64,000 nucleotides of DNA from Saccharopolyspora shandongensis (GCF_900106995.1 NZ_FNOK01000019.1:62001-126000), one strand, 5' to 3'; counted from the stretch's first letter, positions 28,709 through 38,320 are shown. Notes: generated by a model from the letters alone, not told the origin. Numbers and translations: made by a program.

Positions 28709-30103
28709 TTGACCGCGAGAGCCAAGGCCGGCGGCGGCCGCTGGATCGAGGGCTGGGACCCCGAGGACGAGCGGTTCTGGGAATCGACCGGCAAGCACGT
28801 GGCGCGGCGGAACCTGATCTTCTCGATCCTCTCGGAGCACATCGGCTTCTCCGTCTGGAGCATCTGGTCGGTGCTGGTGCTGTTCATGTCGCCGGACATC
28901 GGACTGCCGTTCACCGCGGCCGAGAAGTTCCTGCTGGTGATCACCCCAAACCTGGTGGGGGCCGTGCTGCGGCTGCCCTACGCCGCCGCGGTCACCCGCT
29001 TCGGCGGCCGCAACTGGACGGTCTTCAGCTCCGCCGTGCTGCTGGTGCCGACCGCGCTGGCGTTCCACTTCGTGCAGCAGCCGGGCACGCCACTGTGGAC
29101 GTTCATGCTGATCGGCGCCGCGGCCGGGGTCGGCGGCGGCAACTTCGCCTCGTCGATGACGAACATCACGACCTTCTACCCGCAGCGCCACCAGGGCTGG
29201 GCGCTGGGGCTCAACGCGGGCGGCGGCAACCTCGGCGTGGCGGCGATCCAGGTCGTCGGCCTGCTGGTGATCGCCACCGCAGGCAACGCTCACCCGTCCT
29301 ACGTCGCGGCGATCTACCTGCCGCTGATCGTGGTGGCCGCCCTGTGCGCGGCGCTGTTCATGGACAACGTGGACGCGGTGCGGGCCCGCCCCGGCGCATT
29401 GCGCGAGGCCGCCGCGAACAAGCACACGTGGTGGGTCTCGTTCCTCTACATCGGAACGTTCGGCTCGTTCATCGGCTACAGCTTCGCCTTCGGCCTGGTG
29501 CTGCAGACCGAGTTCGGCTTCACCCCGCTGCAGGCCGCGAGCTGGACCTTCCTCGGCCCGCTGATGGGCTCGGTGTCCCGGCCGTTCGGCGGCTGGCTGT
29601 CCGACCGGCTGGGCGGGGCCCGGGTCACCCTCGGGGCCTTCGCCGGCATGACGGCGGGCACCGGAGTCCTGCTGTTCGCGTCGTCGCAGGGCTCCTTCGC
29701 GCTCTACCTCGCGGCGTTCATCGCGCTGTTCGTGCTGACCGGCATCGGCAACGGCTCGACGTACAAGATGATCCCCGCGATCTTCGCCAAGGAGGCCGAG
29801 GACGACGTGACCGATGGCGGCGAGGCCATCGCGGCTTTCGCCTGGGCCCGGCGGATGTCCGGCGCGGTGATCGGCATCGCCGGTGCCATCGGCGCGCTCG
29901 GCGGCGTGGGCATCAACCTCGCCTTCCGGGCTTCCTACGGCGGTGCGGCCGCCAGCGGCGACGCCGCCCTGACGACGTTCCTCGGCTACTACGTGGTTTG
30001 CGGGCTCGTCACCTGGGTCGTGTACCTGCGCGGGGCGCTCAAGAGCACGCCCACGTCGCGGCCGGCGCAGGAGCCGTCGAAAGCCGAGGTCGGTCGTGCC
30101 TGA
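28709..30103 (+). CDS. narK: Nitrate/nitrite transporter (NarK/NasA MFS type)
   Basis: A 464-residue MFS transporter of the nitrate-nitrite porter family. The N-terminus WDPEDERFWESTGKHVARRN is typical of actinobacterial NarK proteins. The nitrate signatures are AGVGGGNFASSMTNITTFYP (about 148-167) and a second Gly-rich helix, TGIGNGSTYKMIPAIF. Arginines in the transmembrane helices are present as expected. TTG at 28709 is used, with GAGGAG six bases upstream. It is the first gene of the nitrate operon and overlaps the nitrate reductase start by eight bases. Confidence 0.92.
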   Translation: MTARAKAGGGRWIEGWDPEDERFWESTGKHVARRNLIFSILSEHIGFSVWSIWSVLVLFMSPDIGLPFTAAEKFLLVITPNLVGAVLRLPYAAAVTRFGGRNWTVFSSAVLLVPTALAFHFVQQPGTPLWTFMLIGAAAGVGGGNFASSMTNITTFYPQRHQGWALGLNAGGGNLGVAAIQVVGLLVIATAGNAHPSYVAAIYLPLIVVAALCAALFMDNVDAVRARPGALREAAANKHTWWVSFLYIGTFGSFIGYSFAFGLVLQTEFGFTPLQAASWTFLGPLMGSVSRPFGGWLSDRLGGARVTLGAFAGMTAGTGVLLFASSQGSFALYLAAFIALFVLTGIGNGSTYKMIPAIFAKEAEDDVTDGGEAIAAFAWARRMSGAVIGIAGAIGALGGVGINLAFRASYGGAAASGDAALTTFLGYYVVCGLVTWVVYLRGALKSTPTSRPAQEPSKAEVGRA

Positions 30104-32171
30104 CATCCGGACCGTTGCCACCCACTGCCCCTATTGCGCCCTGCAGTGCGGCACCCGGCTGACGCGGGAGCGGCGCGGCGTGTCGGTGCGGCCGACGGAC
30201 TTCCCGGTGAATCGGGGCGGGTTGTGCCAGAAGGGCTGGACCGCGCCTGCCCTGCTGGACGTCCCGGACCGGCTGCGGAACCCGCTGGTGCGCCGCGGCG
30301 GCGAGCTCGTGGCGGTCGACTGGGACACCGCGCTGGGCACCGTCGCCGCCGGCATCGACCGGGTCCGGCGCGAGCACGGCCCGGACGCGGTCGGGGTGTT
30401 CGGCGGCGGTGGGCTGACCAACGAGAAGGCCTACCTGCTCGGCAAGTTCGCGCGGCTGGCGCTGGGCACCAGCCAGATCGACTACAACGGCCGGTTCTGC
30501 ATGTCCTCGGCCGCGGCCGCCGGCAACGCCGCCTTCGGCGTCGACCGGGGGCTGCCGTTCCCGGTCACCGACCTCGGCGGCGCGGACGTGGTGCTGCTGG
30601 CCGGGGCGAACCCGGCCGAGACCATGCCGCCGCTGATACAGCACCTGAGCGCCGCGCAGCTCGTGGCCATCGATCCCCGGCGCACGGCGACCGCCGAGCG
30701 CGCCGCGCTGCACCTGCGGCCCGCCCCGGGCACCGACCTGGCGCTGGTGCTCGGGCTGTTGCACATCGCCGTCGTCGACGGCTGGTCCGACACCGCCTAC
30801 ATCCGCTCCCGGACAACGGGTTTCGACGCGGCTTGGCAGCGGGCGACGACCTGGTGGCCGGAGCGCGTCGAGCGGGTCACCGGGGTTCCGGTGACGGCGC
30901 AGCGGCAGGCGGTGCGGATGCTCGCCGAGGCCAGAAGCGCTTACGTGCTCACCGGTCGCGGGGCCGAGCAGCACAGCAAGGGCGTGGACACCGTGTCCGG
31001 GTTCATCAACCTCGCCCTCGCGCTCGGCCTGCCGGGACGACCTGGTCGCGGCTACGGCTGCCTCACCGGTCAGGGCAACGGTCAGGGCGGGCGCGAGCAC
31101 GGTCAGAAGGCCGACCAGCTGCCCGGGTACCGGATGATCACCGATCCCGCCGCGCGGGCGCACGTGGCCGGGGTCTGGGGCGTGCCGCCCGAGGTGCTGC
31201 CCGGTCCGGGCCGCAGCGCCTACGAGCTGCTCGACGCGGCGGGCCGCGCCGACGGCCCCCGGGCACTGCTGGTCTTCGGCTCCAACCCGGCGGTTTCGGC
31301 GCCCAACGCCGGTCACGTCGTCGAGCGGCTGTCCGCTTTGGACCTGCTGGTGGTGGCCGACTTCGTGCCCTCGGAGACCGCGGAGCTGGCCGACGTGGTG
31401 CTGCCGGTGACGCAGTGGGCCGAGGAGGAGGGCACCATGACCAACCTCGAAGGCCGCGTGCTGCGGCGCCGCCGGTTGCAGGTGCCGCCCGGCCACGCCC
31501 GCAGCGATCTCGAAGTGCTGCACGGCCTGGCGGTCCGGCTCGGCGAGCCCGGCCACCGCTACCCCACTTCGCCCCGGGAGGTCTTCGACGAGCTGCGCCG
31601 CGCGTCGGCCGGTGGCAAGGCCGACTACAGCGGCATCACCTACGACCGCCTCGATTCCGGCGAGGCCCTGCACTGGCCCTGTCCCGACTCGCAACATCCC
31701 GGCACGCCGCGGCTCTTCCTCGACGGCTTCGCGCATCCGGACGGCCTGGCCCGGTTCGAGGCCGTGGAGCACCGCGCTCCGGCCGAGACGCCGGAGGAGG
31801 CGTTCCCGCTGACCGCGACCACCGGCCGGGTGCTGGCGCAGTACCAGTCCGGGGCGCAGACACGGCGGGTGGCCGAGCTCAACGAGGCGTCCGCCGAGGC
31901 GTTCGTGGAGATCCACCCGGACACCGCCGACCGCGCCGGCCTCGCCGAGGGCGCCCTCGCCCGGGTCACGTCGCCGCGCGGCAGCGCGCTGGCGCGCGTG
32001 CGGATCGTCGCCACGATGCGCACCGACACCGTGTTCCTGCCGTTCCACTTCCCCGGCCCCGGGCGCGCGAACCTGCTCACCGGCGACGCGCTGGACCCGC
32101 GAAGCCGGATGCCGGAGTTCAAGGTCAGCGCCGTGCGGATCGAGCCCGCCGAGGAGGTGGCCGCCCGATGA
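30096..32171 (+). CDS. nasA: Assimilatory nitrate reductase, catalytic subunit
   Basis: A 691-residue molybdopterin oxidoreductase that reduces nitrate to nitrite in the cytoplasm. An N-terminal 4Fe-4S cluster is bound by Cys11, Cys14, Cys18 and Cys44 (CPYCALQCG). The probable molybdenum ligand is Cys135 in NGRFCMSSA. TGQGNGQGGREHG and the C-terminal molydopterin-binding domain (RVLAQYQSGAQTRRV onward) complete the family pattern. There is no Tat signal, as expected for an assimilatory enzyme. GTG at 30096 overlaps the transporter; the stop overlaps the flavoprotein start as ATGA. Electrons presumably come from the next gene product. Confidence 0.93.
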   Translation: MPDIRTVATHCPYCALQCGTRLTRERRGVSVRPTDFPVNRGGLCQKGWTAPALLDVPDRLRNPLVRRGGELVAVDWDTALGTVAAGIDRVRREHGPDAVGVFGGGGLTNEKAYLLGKFARLALGTSQIDYNGRFCMSSAAAAGNAAFGVDRGLPFPVTDLGGADVVLLAGANPAETMPPLIQHLSAAQLVAIDPRRTATAERAALHLRPAPGTDLALVLGLLHIAVVDGWSDTAYIRSRTTGFDAAWQRATTWWPERVERVTGVPVTAQRQAVRMLAEARSAYVLTGRGAEQHSKGVDTVSGFINLALALGLPGRPGRGYGCLTGQGNGQGGREHGQKADQLPGYRMITDPAARAHVAGVWGVPPEVLPGPGRSAYELLDAAGRADGPRALLVFGSNPAVSAPNAGHVVERLSALDLLVVADFVPSETAELADVVLPVTQWAEEEGTMTNLEGRVLRRRRLQVPPGHARSDLEVLHGLAVRLGEPGHRYPTSPREVFDELRRASAGGKADYSGITYDRLDSGEALHWPCPDSQHPGTPRLFLDGFAHPDGLARFEAVEHRAPAETPEEAFPLTATTGRVLAQYQSGAQTRRVAELNEASAEAFVEIHPDTADRAGLAEGALARVTSPRGSALARVRIVATMRTDTVFLPFHFPGPGRANLLTGDALDPRSRMPEFKVSAVRIEPAEEVAAR

Positions 32172-33553
32172 ACCGCATCGTCGTCGTCGGCAACGGGCCC
32201 GCCGCGCACCGGCTGGTCGAGCGGCTGCGCTCACACGGCCACGCGGGCCGGATCACGGTGCTGGGCCGCGAGGAACACCCCGCCTACAACAGGGTTCTGC
32301 TCGGCGCAGTCCTGGACCGGACGCTGACGCCCGCCACCCTGGCACTGCCCATCGTGGACGCCGAGGTGCATCTGCGGGTCACCGCCACCGAGATCGACCG
32401 CAGCCGACGGGTGGTGCGCACCGACACCGGCGACGAGCACCCGTACGACGTGCTCGTGCTGGCCACCGGCTCCCGGCCCCGGTTGCCCGAGATCCCCGGG
32501 CTGTGCGGCGAACGCCTCCAGGCGCTGCGCACGCTCGCCGACTGCGCGCGGATCGGCTCCGCCGCGGGACCGGTCGCGGTGCTCGGCGGCGGGATCCTCG
32601 GCGTCGAGGCGGCGCGGGCGCTGCTGGCGCGCGGGCACGAGGTGACGCTGGTGCACCCGAATCCGCACCTGATGGACCGGCAGCTCGACGACGTCGGCGG
32701 GCGCCTGCTCGCCGAGCGGCTGGGCAAGCTCGGCGTCGAGCTCCGGCTCGGCCGCCGGGCGGTCGCCTACCGGCGCGGGCAGCTCGTCCTGGACAGCAGC
32801 GACGTCGTGCCGGCCGGCCTCGTCGTGGCGTGCACCGGAGTCACCGCGGAGACCAGGCTGGCGGTGCGGGCCGGATTGCCGGTGCGGCGCGGGATCGTCG
32901 TCGACGACCGGCTGCGCACCAGCGATGCGCGCATCCACGCCATCGGCGACTGCGCCGAGCACGAAGGCGAGGCGTCCGGCCTGATCGCCTCGGCCTGGGA
33001 GCAGGCCGACGCGCTGGCGGAGCTGCTCGCCGGCGGCGACACCCGCTACCGCGGGACCCGCACCGTCACCCGGCTCAAGGCGCGCGGCATCGACCTCGCC
33101 TCGATCGGCTCGGTCGACTGCCTCGAGAGCACGGACGCCGAGGTGGTGACGCTGTCGGACCCGGCCCGCGGCCGCTACGCGAAGCTCGCGCTGCGCGAGG
33201 AACGGATCGCCGGCGCGGTGCTTTTCGGCTTCCCGGAGGCGATCGCGGCGGTCAGCCAGCTGCACGACCGCGACCTGCCGGTGCCCACCGACCGCCTCGC
33301 GCTGCTGCTGGGCACGCCGGCCGCCGTGCCGGGCGCGCCCGCCGAGCTGCCCGACGACGCGGTGATCTGCCGCTGCAACAACGTGACCAAGAAGGCCCTG
33401 ACCGCCGCCTGGCGGGGCGGCGCCCGCTCGGTCCCCGAGCTGGCCAGGGCAACGCGGGCGACCACCGGCTGCGGAGGCTGCGTCGACGACGTCGGCCGCC
33501 TCTGCGGCGCGCTGGCCGACCGCACCGAACACCAGGAGGAGGGCGCAGCATGA
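32168..33553 (+). CDS. FAD-dependent oxidoreductase with BFD-like [2Fe-2S] domain (nitrate reductase electron transfer)
   Basis: A 461-residue pyridine-nucleotide-disulfide-type flavoprotein, NasB-like. The FAD site is VVVGNGPAAHRLVERL at the start, and the NAD(P)H site is VAVLGGGILGVEAARAL near residue 137. The second FAD motif IHAIGDCAEHEG lies near 258. The C-terminal 60 residues carry a BFD-like [2Fe-2S] site with Cys401, Cys403, Cys435 and Cys438 (CRCNNV, CGGC). It most likely feeds NAD(P)H electrons to the preceding nitrate reductase. Start and stop both overlap neighbours as ATGA. The front part resembles the N-terminus of the following NirB. Confidence 0.9.
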   Translation: MNRIVVVGNGPAAHRLVERLRSHGHAGRITVLGREEHPAYNRVLLGAVLDRTLTPATLALPIVDAEVHLRVTATEIDRSRRVVRTDTGDEHPYDVLVLATGSRPRLPEIPGLCGERLQALRTLADCARIGSAAGPVAVLGGGILGVEAARALLARGHEVTLVHPNPHLMDRQLDDVGGRLLAERLGKLGVELRLGRRAVAYRRGQLVLDSSDVVPAGLVVACTGVTAETRLAVRAGLPVRRGIVVDDRLRTSDARIHAIGDCAEHEGEASGLIASAWEQADALAELLAGGDTRYRGTRTVTRLKARGIDLASIGSVDCLESTDAEVVTLSDPARGRYAKLALREERIAGAVLFGFPEAIAAVSQLHDRDLPVPTDRLALLLGTPAAVPGAPAELPDDAVICRCNNVTKKALTAAWRGGARSVPELARATRATTGCGGCVDDVGRLCGALADRTEHQEEGAA

Positions 33554-36063
33554 CCCGCACGCTCGTCGTCGTCGGCCACGGCATGGTCGGCCACCGGCTC
33601 GTCGAAGCGCTCCGGGAGCGCGACGCGGACGGCACCTGGCGGATCGTCGTCCTCGGCGAGGAATCCCGGCCCGCCTACGACCGGGTGGCGCTGTCGTCCT
33701 ACTTGGACGGCAAGAGCGCCGAGGACCTGAGCCTGGTCCGCCACGAGCTGCTCGGCGACCCGATGGTCGACCTGCGGCTGGGCACCGGCGCGACAGGCAT
33801 CGACCGGGCAGCCCGCGTTGTGTCCACATCGGACGGTTCGCGGCTGCGCTACGACGCGCTGGTGCTGGCCACCGGCTCGCGGCCGTTCGTGCCGCCGGTG
33901 CCCGGCCACGACCTCGACGGCTGCTTCGTCTACCGCACCATCGAGGACCTCGACGCGATCCGCGCCGCCGCCACCGAGGGCGAGCCGGGCGTCGTCATCG
34001 GCGGCGGCCTGCTCGGCCTGGAGGCCGCGAACGCGCTGCGGCTGCTGGGCATGCGCGCGCACGTCGTCGAGATGGCGCCGCGGCTGATGCCGCTGCAGGT
34101 CGACGAGGGCGGCGGCCAGGTGCTCGGCCGGTTGGTCGGCGATCTCGGCCTGACGGTGCACTGCGGCGCCGCGACGAAGTCCATCGACGGCGACGGGCGC
34201 GTCCGCGGCGTCACGCTGGCCGACGAAACCGTGATCGACACCGAGGTCGTGGTGTTCTCCGCCGGTGTCCGGCCGCGCGACGAGCTCGCGGAGCTCGCCG
34301 GGCTGGCGCGCGCAGAGCGCGGCGGGTTCCTGGTCGATGCGAGCTGCCGCACCAGCGACGAGAACATCTGGGCCATCGGCGAATGCGCCGCGGTGGAAGG
34401 CCGCTGCTACGGCCTGGTGGCGCCCGGCTACAGCATGGCCGAGGGCGTCGCGGATCAGCTGCTCGCCCGCGGCGAGGGGACCTTCCCCGGCGCGGACCTG
34501 TCCACCAAGCTCAAGCTGCTCGGCGTCGACGTCGCCAGCTTCGGCGACGCCCACGCCCAGGCCGACGGCGCGCTGGAGGTCGTCTACGCCAACAACGCCG
34601 CGGGCACCTATGCCAAGCTCGTGCTCAGCGATGACGCGCGGATCCTGCTCGGCGGCGTGCTCGTCGGCGACGCGACCGCCTACTCGGTGCTGCGGCCGCT
34701 GATCGACCGCGAACTGCCCGCCCCGCCGGAACAGCTGCTGCTGCCCGCGGGTTCCGGCGTCGACGCGGGCGCGCTGCCCGCCGACGCGACGGTCTGCTCC
34801 TGCAACAACGTGTCCAAAGAGGACATCACGTCGGCGATCACCGGGCAGGGGCTCACCGACGTGCCCGGGATCAAGACCTGCACCAAGGCCGGTACCAGCT
34901 GCGGCTCGTGCGTGCCGATGCTGAAGAACCTGCTCGCCGAGTGCGGCGTGACCGCCTCCAAGGCGCTGTGCGAGCACTTCCCGCAATCCCGCGCGGAACT
35001 GTTCGAGATCGTCCGGGCCACCGGGATCGGCTCGTTCTCCGATCTGATCGGCAGGCACGGCAGCGGTCGCGGCTGCGACATCTGCAAGCCCGCCGTCGCC
35101 TCCATCCTGGCCAGCCTCGGCCACGGCCACATCCTCGACGGCGAGCAGGCCGGGCTGCAGGACACCAACGACCGGTTCCTGGCCAACATGCAGCGCAACG
35201 GCACCTACTCGGTGGTGCCCCGGGTGCCCGGCGGCGAGATCACGCCGGAGAAGCTGATCGTGCTCGGCGAGGTCGCCAGGGACTTCGGCCTCTACACCAA
35301 GATCACCGGCGGGCAGCGCATCGACCTGTTCGGCGCCAGGGTGGAGCAGCTGCCGCTGATCTGGCGGCGGCTGGTGGACGCCGGGTTCGAATCCGGTCAC
35401 GCCTACGGCAAGGCCCTGCGCACCGTGAAGTCCTGCGTCGGCAACGACTGGTGCCGCTACGGCGTGCAGGACTCGGTGAGCATGGCCATCCGGCTGGAGC
35501 TGCGGTACCGCGGCCTGCGGGCGCCGCACAAGATCAAGGCCGGCGTCTCCGGCTGCGCCCGCGAATGCGCCGAGGCGCGCGGCAAGGACTTCGGCGTGAT
35601 CGCCACCGACAAGGGCTGGAACCTCTACGTCGGCGGCAACGGCGGCTTCACCCCCCGGCACGCCGACCTGCTTGCCGCCGACCTCGACGACGAGCGGCTG
35701 ATCAGGACCATCGACCGGTTCCTGATGTTCTACGTGCGCACCGCCGACCGGCTGCAGCGCACTTCGGCGTGGCTGGAGGCGCTCGACGGCGGCCTCGAAC
35801 ACCTGCGGGACGTGGTGGTCGAGGACTCCCTGGGCATCGCCGAGGAGCTCGAAGCCGCGATGCACCGCCACGTCGAGAACTACGCCGACGAGTGGGCCGG
35901 GGTGCTGGCCGATCCCGGCAAGCTCGCCCGCTTCGTGTCCTTCGTCAACGCCCCCGACGCGCCGGATCCGACGATCCGCTTCGTCCAGGAGCGCGGCCAG
36001 ATCCGGCCCGGCCCGATCGCGCTCCCGATGCCCGCCGTCCCGAACCAGGAGGTGCTCACGTGA
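33550..36063 (+). CDS. nirB: Nitrite reductase (NADH) large subunit
   Basis: An 837-residue siroheme enzyme reducing nitrite to ammonium. Residues 1-300 bind FAD and NADH (VVVGHGMVGHRLVEAL, GVVIGGGLLGLEAANAL). A BFD-type [2Fe-2S] site follows near 418-460 (CSCNNVSKED, CGSC). The ferredoxin-like half is near 545-615. The siroheme/4Fe-4S cysteines are in SCVGNDWCRYG near 627 and GCARECAEARGKDFG near 675. Length is normal. The start overlaps the previous stop (ATGA) and the stop overlaps nirD (GTGA). Confidence 0.95.
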   Translation: MTRTLVVVGHGMVGHRLVEALRERDADGTWRIVVLGEESRPAYDRVALSSYLDGKSAEDLSLVRHELLGDPMVDLRLGTGATGIDRAARVVSTSDGSRLRYDALVLATGSRPFVPPVPGHDLDGCFVYRTIEDLDAIRAAATEGEPGVVIGGGLLGLEAANALRLLGMRAHVVEMAPRLMPLQVDEGGGQVLGRLVGDLGLTVHCGAATKSIDGDGRVRGVTLADETVIDTEVVVFSAGVRPRDELAELAGLARAERGGFLVDASCRTSDENIWAIGECAAVEGRCYGLVAPGYSMAEGVADQLLARGEGTFPGADLSTKLKLLGVDVASFGDAHAQADGALEVVYANNAAGTYAKLVLSDDARILLGGVLVGDATAYSVLRPLIDRELPAPPEQLLLPAGSGVDAGALPADATVCSCNNVSKEDITSAITGQGLTDVPGIKTCTKAGTSCGSCVPMLKNLLAECGVTASKALCEHFPQSRAELFEIVRATGIGSFSDLIGRHGSGRGCDICKPAVASILASLGHGHILDGEQAGLQDTNDRFLANMQRNGTYSVVPRVPGGEITPEKLIVLGEVARDFGLYTKITGGQRIDLFGARVEQLPLIWRRLVDAGFESGHAYGKALRTVKSCVGNDWCRYGVQDSVSMAIRLELRYRGLRAPHKIKAGVSGCARECAEARGKDFGVIATDKGWNLYVGGNGGFTPRHADLLAADLDDERLIRTIDRFLMFYVRTADRLQRTSAWLEALDGGLEHLRDVVVEDSLGIAEELEAAMHRHVENYADEWAGVLADPGKLARFVSFVNAPDAPDPTIRFVQERGQIRPGPIALPMPAVPNQEVLT

Positions 36064-36383
36064 ACTGGCAACAGATCTGCGAACTCGACCTGCTGCCGCC
36101 CGAGTTCGGGCTGCCCGCGCTGATCAGCGACCACGCGGTCGCGCTGTTCCGCACCCGCGACGACGAGCTGTTCGCCGTCGGCAACGTGGACCCGTTTTGC
36201 GGGGCCGGCGTGATGTGCCGCGGCATCGTCGGCGATCGCGACGGCGAACCCACGGTCGCCTCGCCGATGCTCAAGCAGGTCTTCTCGTTGCGGACCGGGC
36301 GGTGCCTGGACGACCCGGGCGCGCGGCTGCCGGTCTACCCGGTGCGGCGCCGGGCCGACGTGGTGGAGGTCGCCGTCCCTTGA
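36060..36383 (+). CDS. nirD: Nitrite reductase (NADH) small subunit
   Basis: A 107-residue NirD protein with a Rieske-like beta fold (ALISDHAVALFRTRDDELFAVGN, then VASPMLKQVFSLRTGRCLDD). The CxH...CxxH ligands of true Rieske proteins are absent; only isolated cysteines (FCGAGVMC) occur, which is usual for NirD. It supports the NirB enzyme in the cytoplasm. GTG at 36060 overlaps the nirB stop, and its own TGA overlaps the next start as TTGA. Confidence 0.93.
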   Translation: MNWQQICELDLLPPEFGLPALISDHAVALFRTRDDELFAVGNVDPFCGAGVMCRGIVGDRDGEPTVASPMLKQVFSLRTGRCLDDPGARLPVYPVRRRADVVEVAVP

Positions 36384-37522
36384 CCGACGAACTCGCTGGT
36401 TACACCGTCGCGGTGACCGCGGCACGACGGGCCGAAGAACTCGGTTCCCTGCTGGAGCGCCGCGGCGCGCGGGTCCTGCACGGCCCCGCGCTGCGGATCC
36501 TGCCGCTGGCCGACGACGCGGAGCTGCGCCGCGCGAGCCGGGACTGCGTCGCCGACCCGCCGGACGTGGTCGTGGCGACCACCGGCATCGGGTTCCGCGG
36601 CTGGATCGAGGCGGCCGACGGCTGGGGCATCGGCACCGAGCTGCTCGACGCGCTGCGCCCGGCGCAGCTGCTGGCTCGCGGGCCGAAGGCGCGCGGGGCG
36701 GTCCGTGCCGCCGGGCTGCCCGACCCGTGGTCGCCCGCCTCGGAATCGTCGGCGGAACTGCTGGAACACCTGCTCGACCAGCCGCTGGACGGGGTCCGGG
36801 TGGTGGTGCAGCTGCACGGCCAGCCGTTGCCCGACTTCGTCGAGGCGCTGAGCTGCGCGGGCGCGGAGGTCATCGAGGTCCCGGTGTACCGCTGGACCGC
36901 GCCCGCCGACATCACCGCGCTGGACAACCTGCTGGCCGCGGTGTGCGCGCGGGAGGTCGACGCGGTGACGTTCACCAGCGCGCCGGCGGCGGCGAGCCTG
37001 CTGTCGCTGGCCGCCGAGCGGCGCTGCCAGGACGAGCTGCTCGCCGCCCTGCGCGGACCGGTGCTGGTCGCCTGCGTCGGGCCGGTGACGCACGCCCCGC
37101 TGGCGGATCACGGCGTTCCCGCGGTGATCCCGCAGCGGTTCCGCATCGGCGCGCTGGTTCGTTCGCTGTGCGTCGCGCTGCCGGGCCGGGCGCCGACGCT
37201 GCCGGTCGGCGGCAGGCAACTGCAGGTGCGCGGGCACGCCGCCGTCGTCGACGGCGTCGTGAAACCGCTTTCACCGCAGGGGAAAACGCTGCTGCGCGCG
37301 CTCGCCGAACGGCCCGGCCGGGTGGTGTCGCGGCGCAGCCTGGCCGAGGCACTGAACGGCGCCGGGAACCCGGCGGACGAGCACGCCGTGGAGCAGGCCG
37401 TCGCGCGGCTGCGGGCCGCGCTGGGGGCGCCGGAGCTCGTGCAGACCGTGATCAAGCGCGGATACCGACTTCCGCTGGAACCGATGGGGAACGCATCGCG
37501 ATGCGCCGATCCGCAACCCTGA
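36380..37522 (+). CDS. Uroporphyrinogen-III synthase-like domain fused to winged-helix DNA-binding domain
   Basis: A 380-residue two-domain protein. Residues about 5-265 are a HemD-like domain (GYTVAVTAARRAEELGSLLE, VVATTGIGFRGW, DAVTFTSAPAAASLLSLA), the enzyme or its non-catalytic relative that makes uroporphyrinogen III, the siroheme precursor. Residues 275-370 are an OmpR/Trans_reg_C winged helix (LSPQGKTLLRALAERPGRVV, AVEQAVARLRAALG, VIKRGYRLP). The same architecture is known in mycobacteria (Rv0260c). The TTG start overlaps the nirD stop. It may sense a tetrapyrrole and regulate the operon; whether the HemD half is active is unknown. Confidence 0.88.
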   Translation: MTDELAGYTVAVTAARRAEELGSLLERRGARVLHGPALRILPLADDAELRRASRDCVADPPDVVVATTGIGFRGWIEAADGWGIGTELLDALRPAQLLARGPKARGAVRAAGLPDPWSPASESSAELLEHLLDQPLDGVRVVVQLHGQPLPDFVEALSCAGAEVIEVPVYRWTAPADITALDNLLAAVCAREVDAVTFTSAPAAASLLSLAAERRCQDELLAALRGPVLVACVGPVTHAPLADHGVPAVIPQRFRIGALVRSLCVALPGRAPTLPVGGRQLQVRGHAAVVDGVVKPLSPQGKTLLRALAERPGRVVSRRSLAEALNGAGNPADEHAVEQAVARLRAALGAPELVQTVIKRGYRLPLEPMGNASRCADPQP

Positions 37523-38256
37523 CTCCCCCGCTGCTGCTGGTCGCCCACGGCACCCGCGATCCCGCCGGGCCGCGGGTGGTCGAACGCCTCGCCGAAGCCG
37601 CAGCCGCCCGCCTGCGGGTGCCGGTGCACGTCGCGTACGTGGACGTCATCGGCCCCACCGTCGCGGATGCCCTGCGGGCGGCCGGCGACGGGCCGGTGGT
37701 CGCGCTGCCCGCCTTCCTCGCGGCCGGCTACCACGTGCGCACCGATCTGCCCGCGCAGATCGCCGCGACCGGGCGCGAGGACGTGGCGGTCTGCGCCCCG
37801 CTGGGCCCGGCGCCGGAGATCGTCGAGGCGATGCTGCGGCGGCTGGTCTCCGCCGGGTGGCGGCCCGGCGACCGGGTCGCGTTCGCGGCAGCCGGTTCAT
37901 CGGACGAGCGGGCGCTGGCCGACGTGCGCGCCGCGGCGCGACTGCTCGGCCGCCGCGTCGGCCGGTGGCTCACGCCGAGCTACGTCGCCACCGCCTCGCC
38001 CGCGATCGCCGACGTGTGCGGTCCGGCCGACTTCGTCGCGCCATACCTGCTGGCCCCGGGGTCGTTCCACCGGCGGCTCGCGGAGCTGCCGGTGGCCGGC
38101 GTAGCCGAGCCGATCGGCACCCACCCTGGCGTGATCGAACTGATCGCCCGCCGCTACCGGTCGGCGGTGCACGATCGCGTTTTCCTCCGCCCGAACTCCC
38201 CACACCGGGATTCGTCCGCGCGGATCGGGGTACTTCAACGGGATCGACCGGCTTAA
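37501..38256 (+). CDS. Sirohydrochlorin chelatase-like protein (CbiX/SirB)
   Basis: A 251-residue protein with two related chelatase repeats. The first begins LLLVAHGTRDPAGPRVVERL with the metal-binding histidine; GYHVRTDLPAQI holds a second. The second half has VAFAAAGSSDERALADV and APYLLAPGSFHRRL. It probably inserts iron into sirohydrochlorin for the siroheme of NirB. The ATG at 37501 lies 22 bases inside the end of the HemD-fusion gene. It ends the seven-gene nitrate operon. The last 20 residues (NSPHRDSSARIGVLQRDRPA) look unlike the family and may be a read-out extension. Confidence 0.88.
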   Translation: MRRSATLTPPLLLVAHGTRDPAGPRVVERLAEAAAARLRVPVHVAYVDVIGPTVADALRAAGDGPVVALPAFLAAGYHVRTDLPAQIAATGREDVAVCAPLGPAPEIVEAMLRRLVSAGWRPGDRVAFAAAGSSDERALADVRAAARLLGRRVGRWLTPSYVATASPAIADVCGPADFVAPYLLAPGSFHRRLAELPVAGVAEPIGTHPGVIELIARRYRSAVHDRVFLRPNSPHRDSSARIGVLQRDRPA

Positions 38257-38320
38257 AAGGCGATCTGACGTCCGGCGCGGCCTGAACGGCGACGGCTCCG
38301 GAGGAGGGGGTGTCCCAACG

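Noticed and set aside
30039-35871. Long antisense open frames across the nitrate operon
   Set aside because: The opposite strand carries clear, overlapping genes with full motifs; the antisense products are compositionally biased and unlike any family.
36060-36383. NirD as a true Rieske protein
   Set aside because: The CxH and CxxH ligand motifs are missing; this is the ordinary NirD form.
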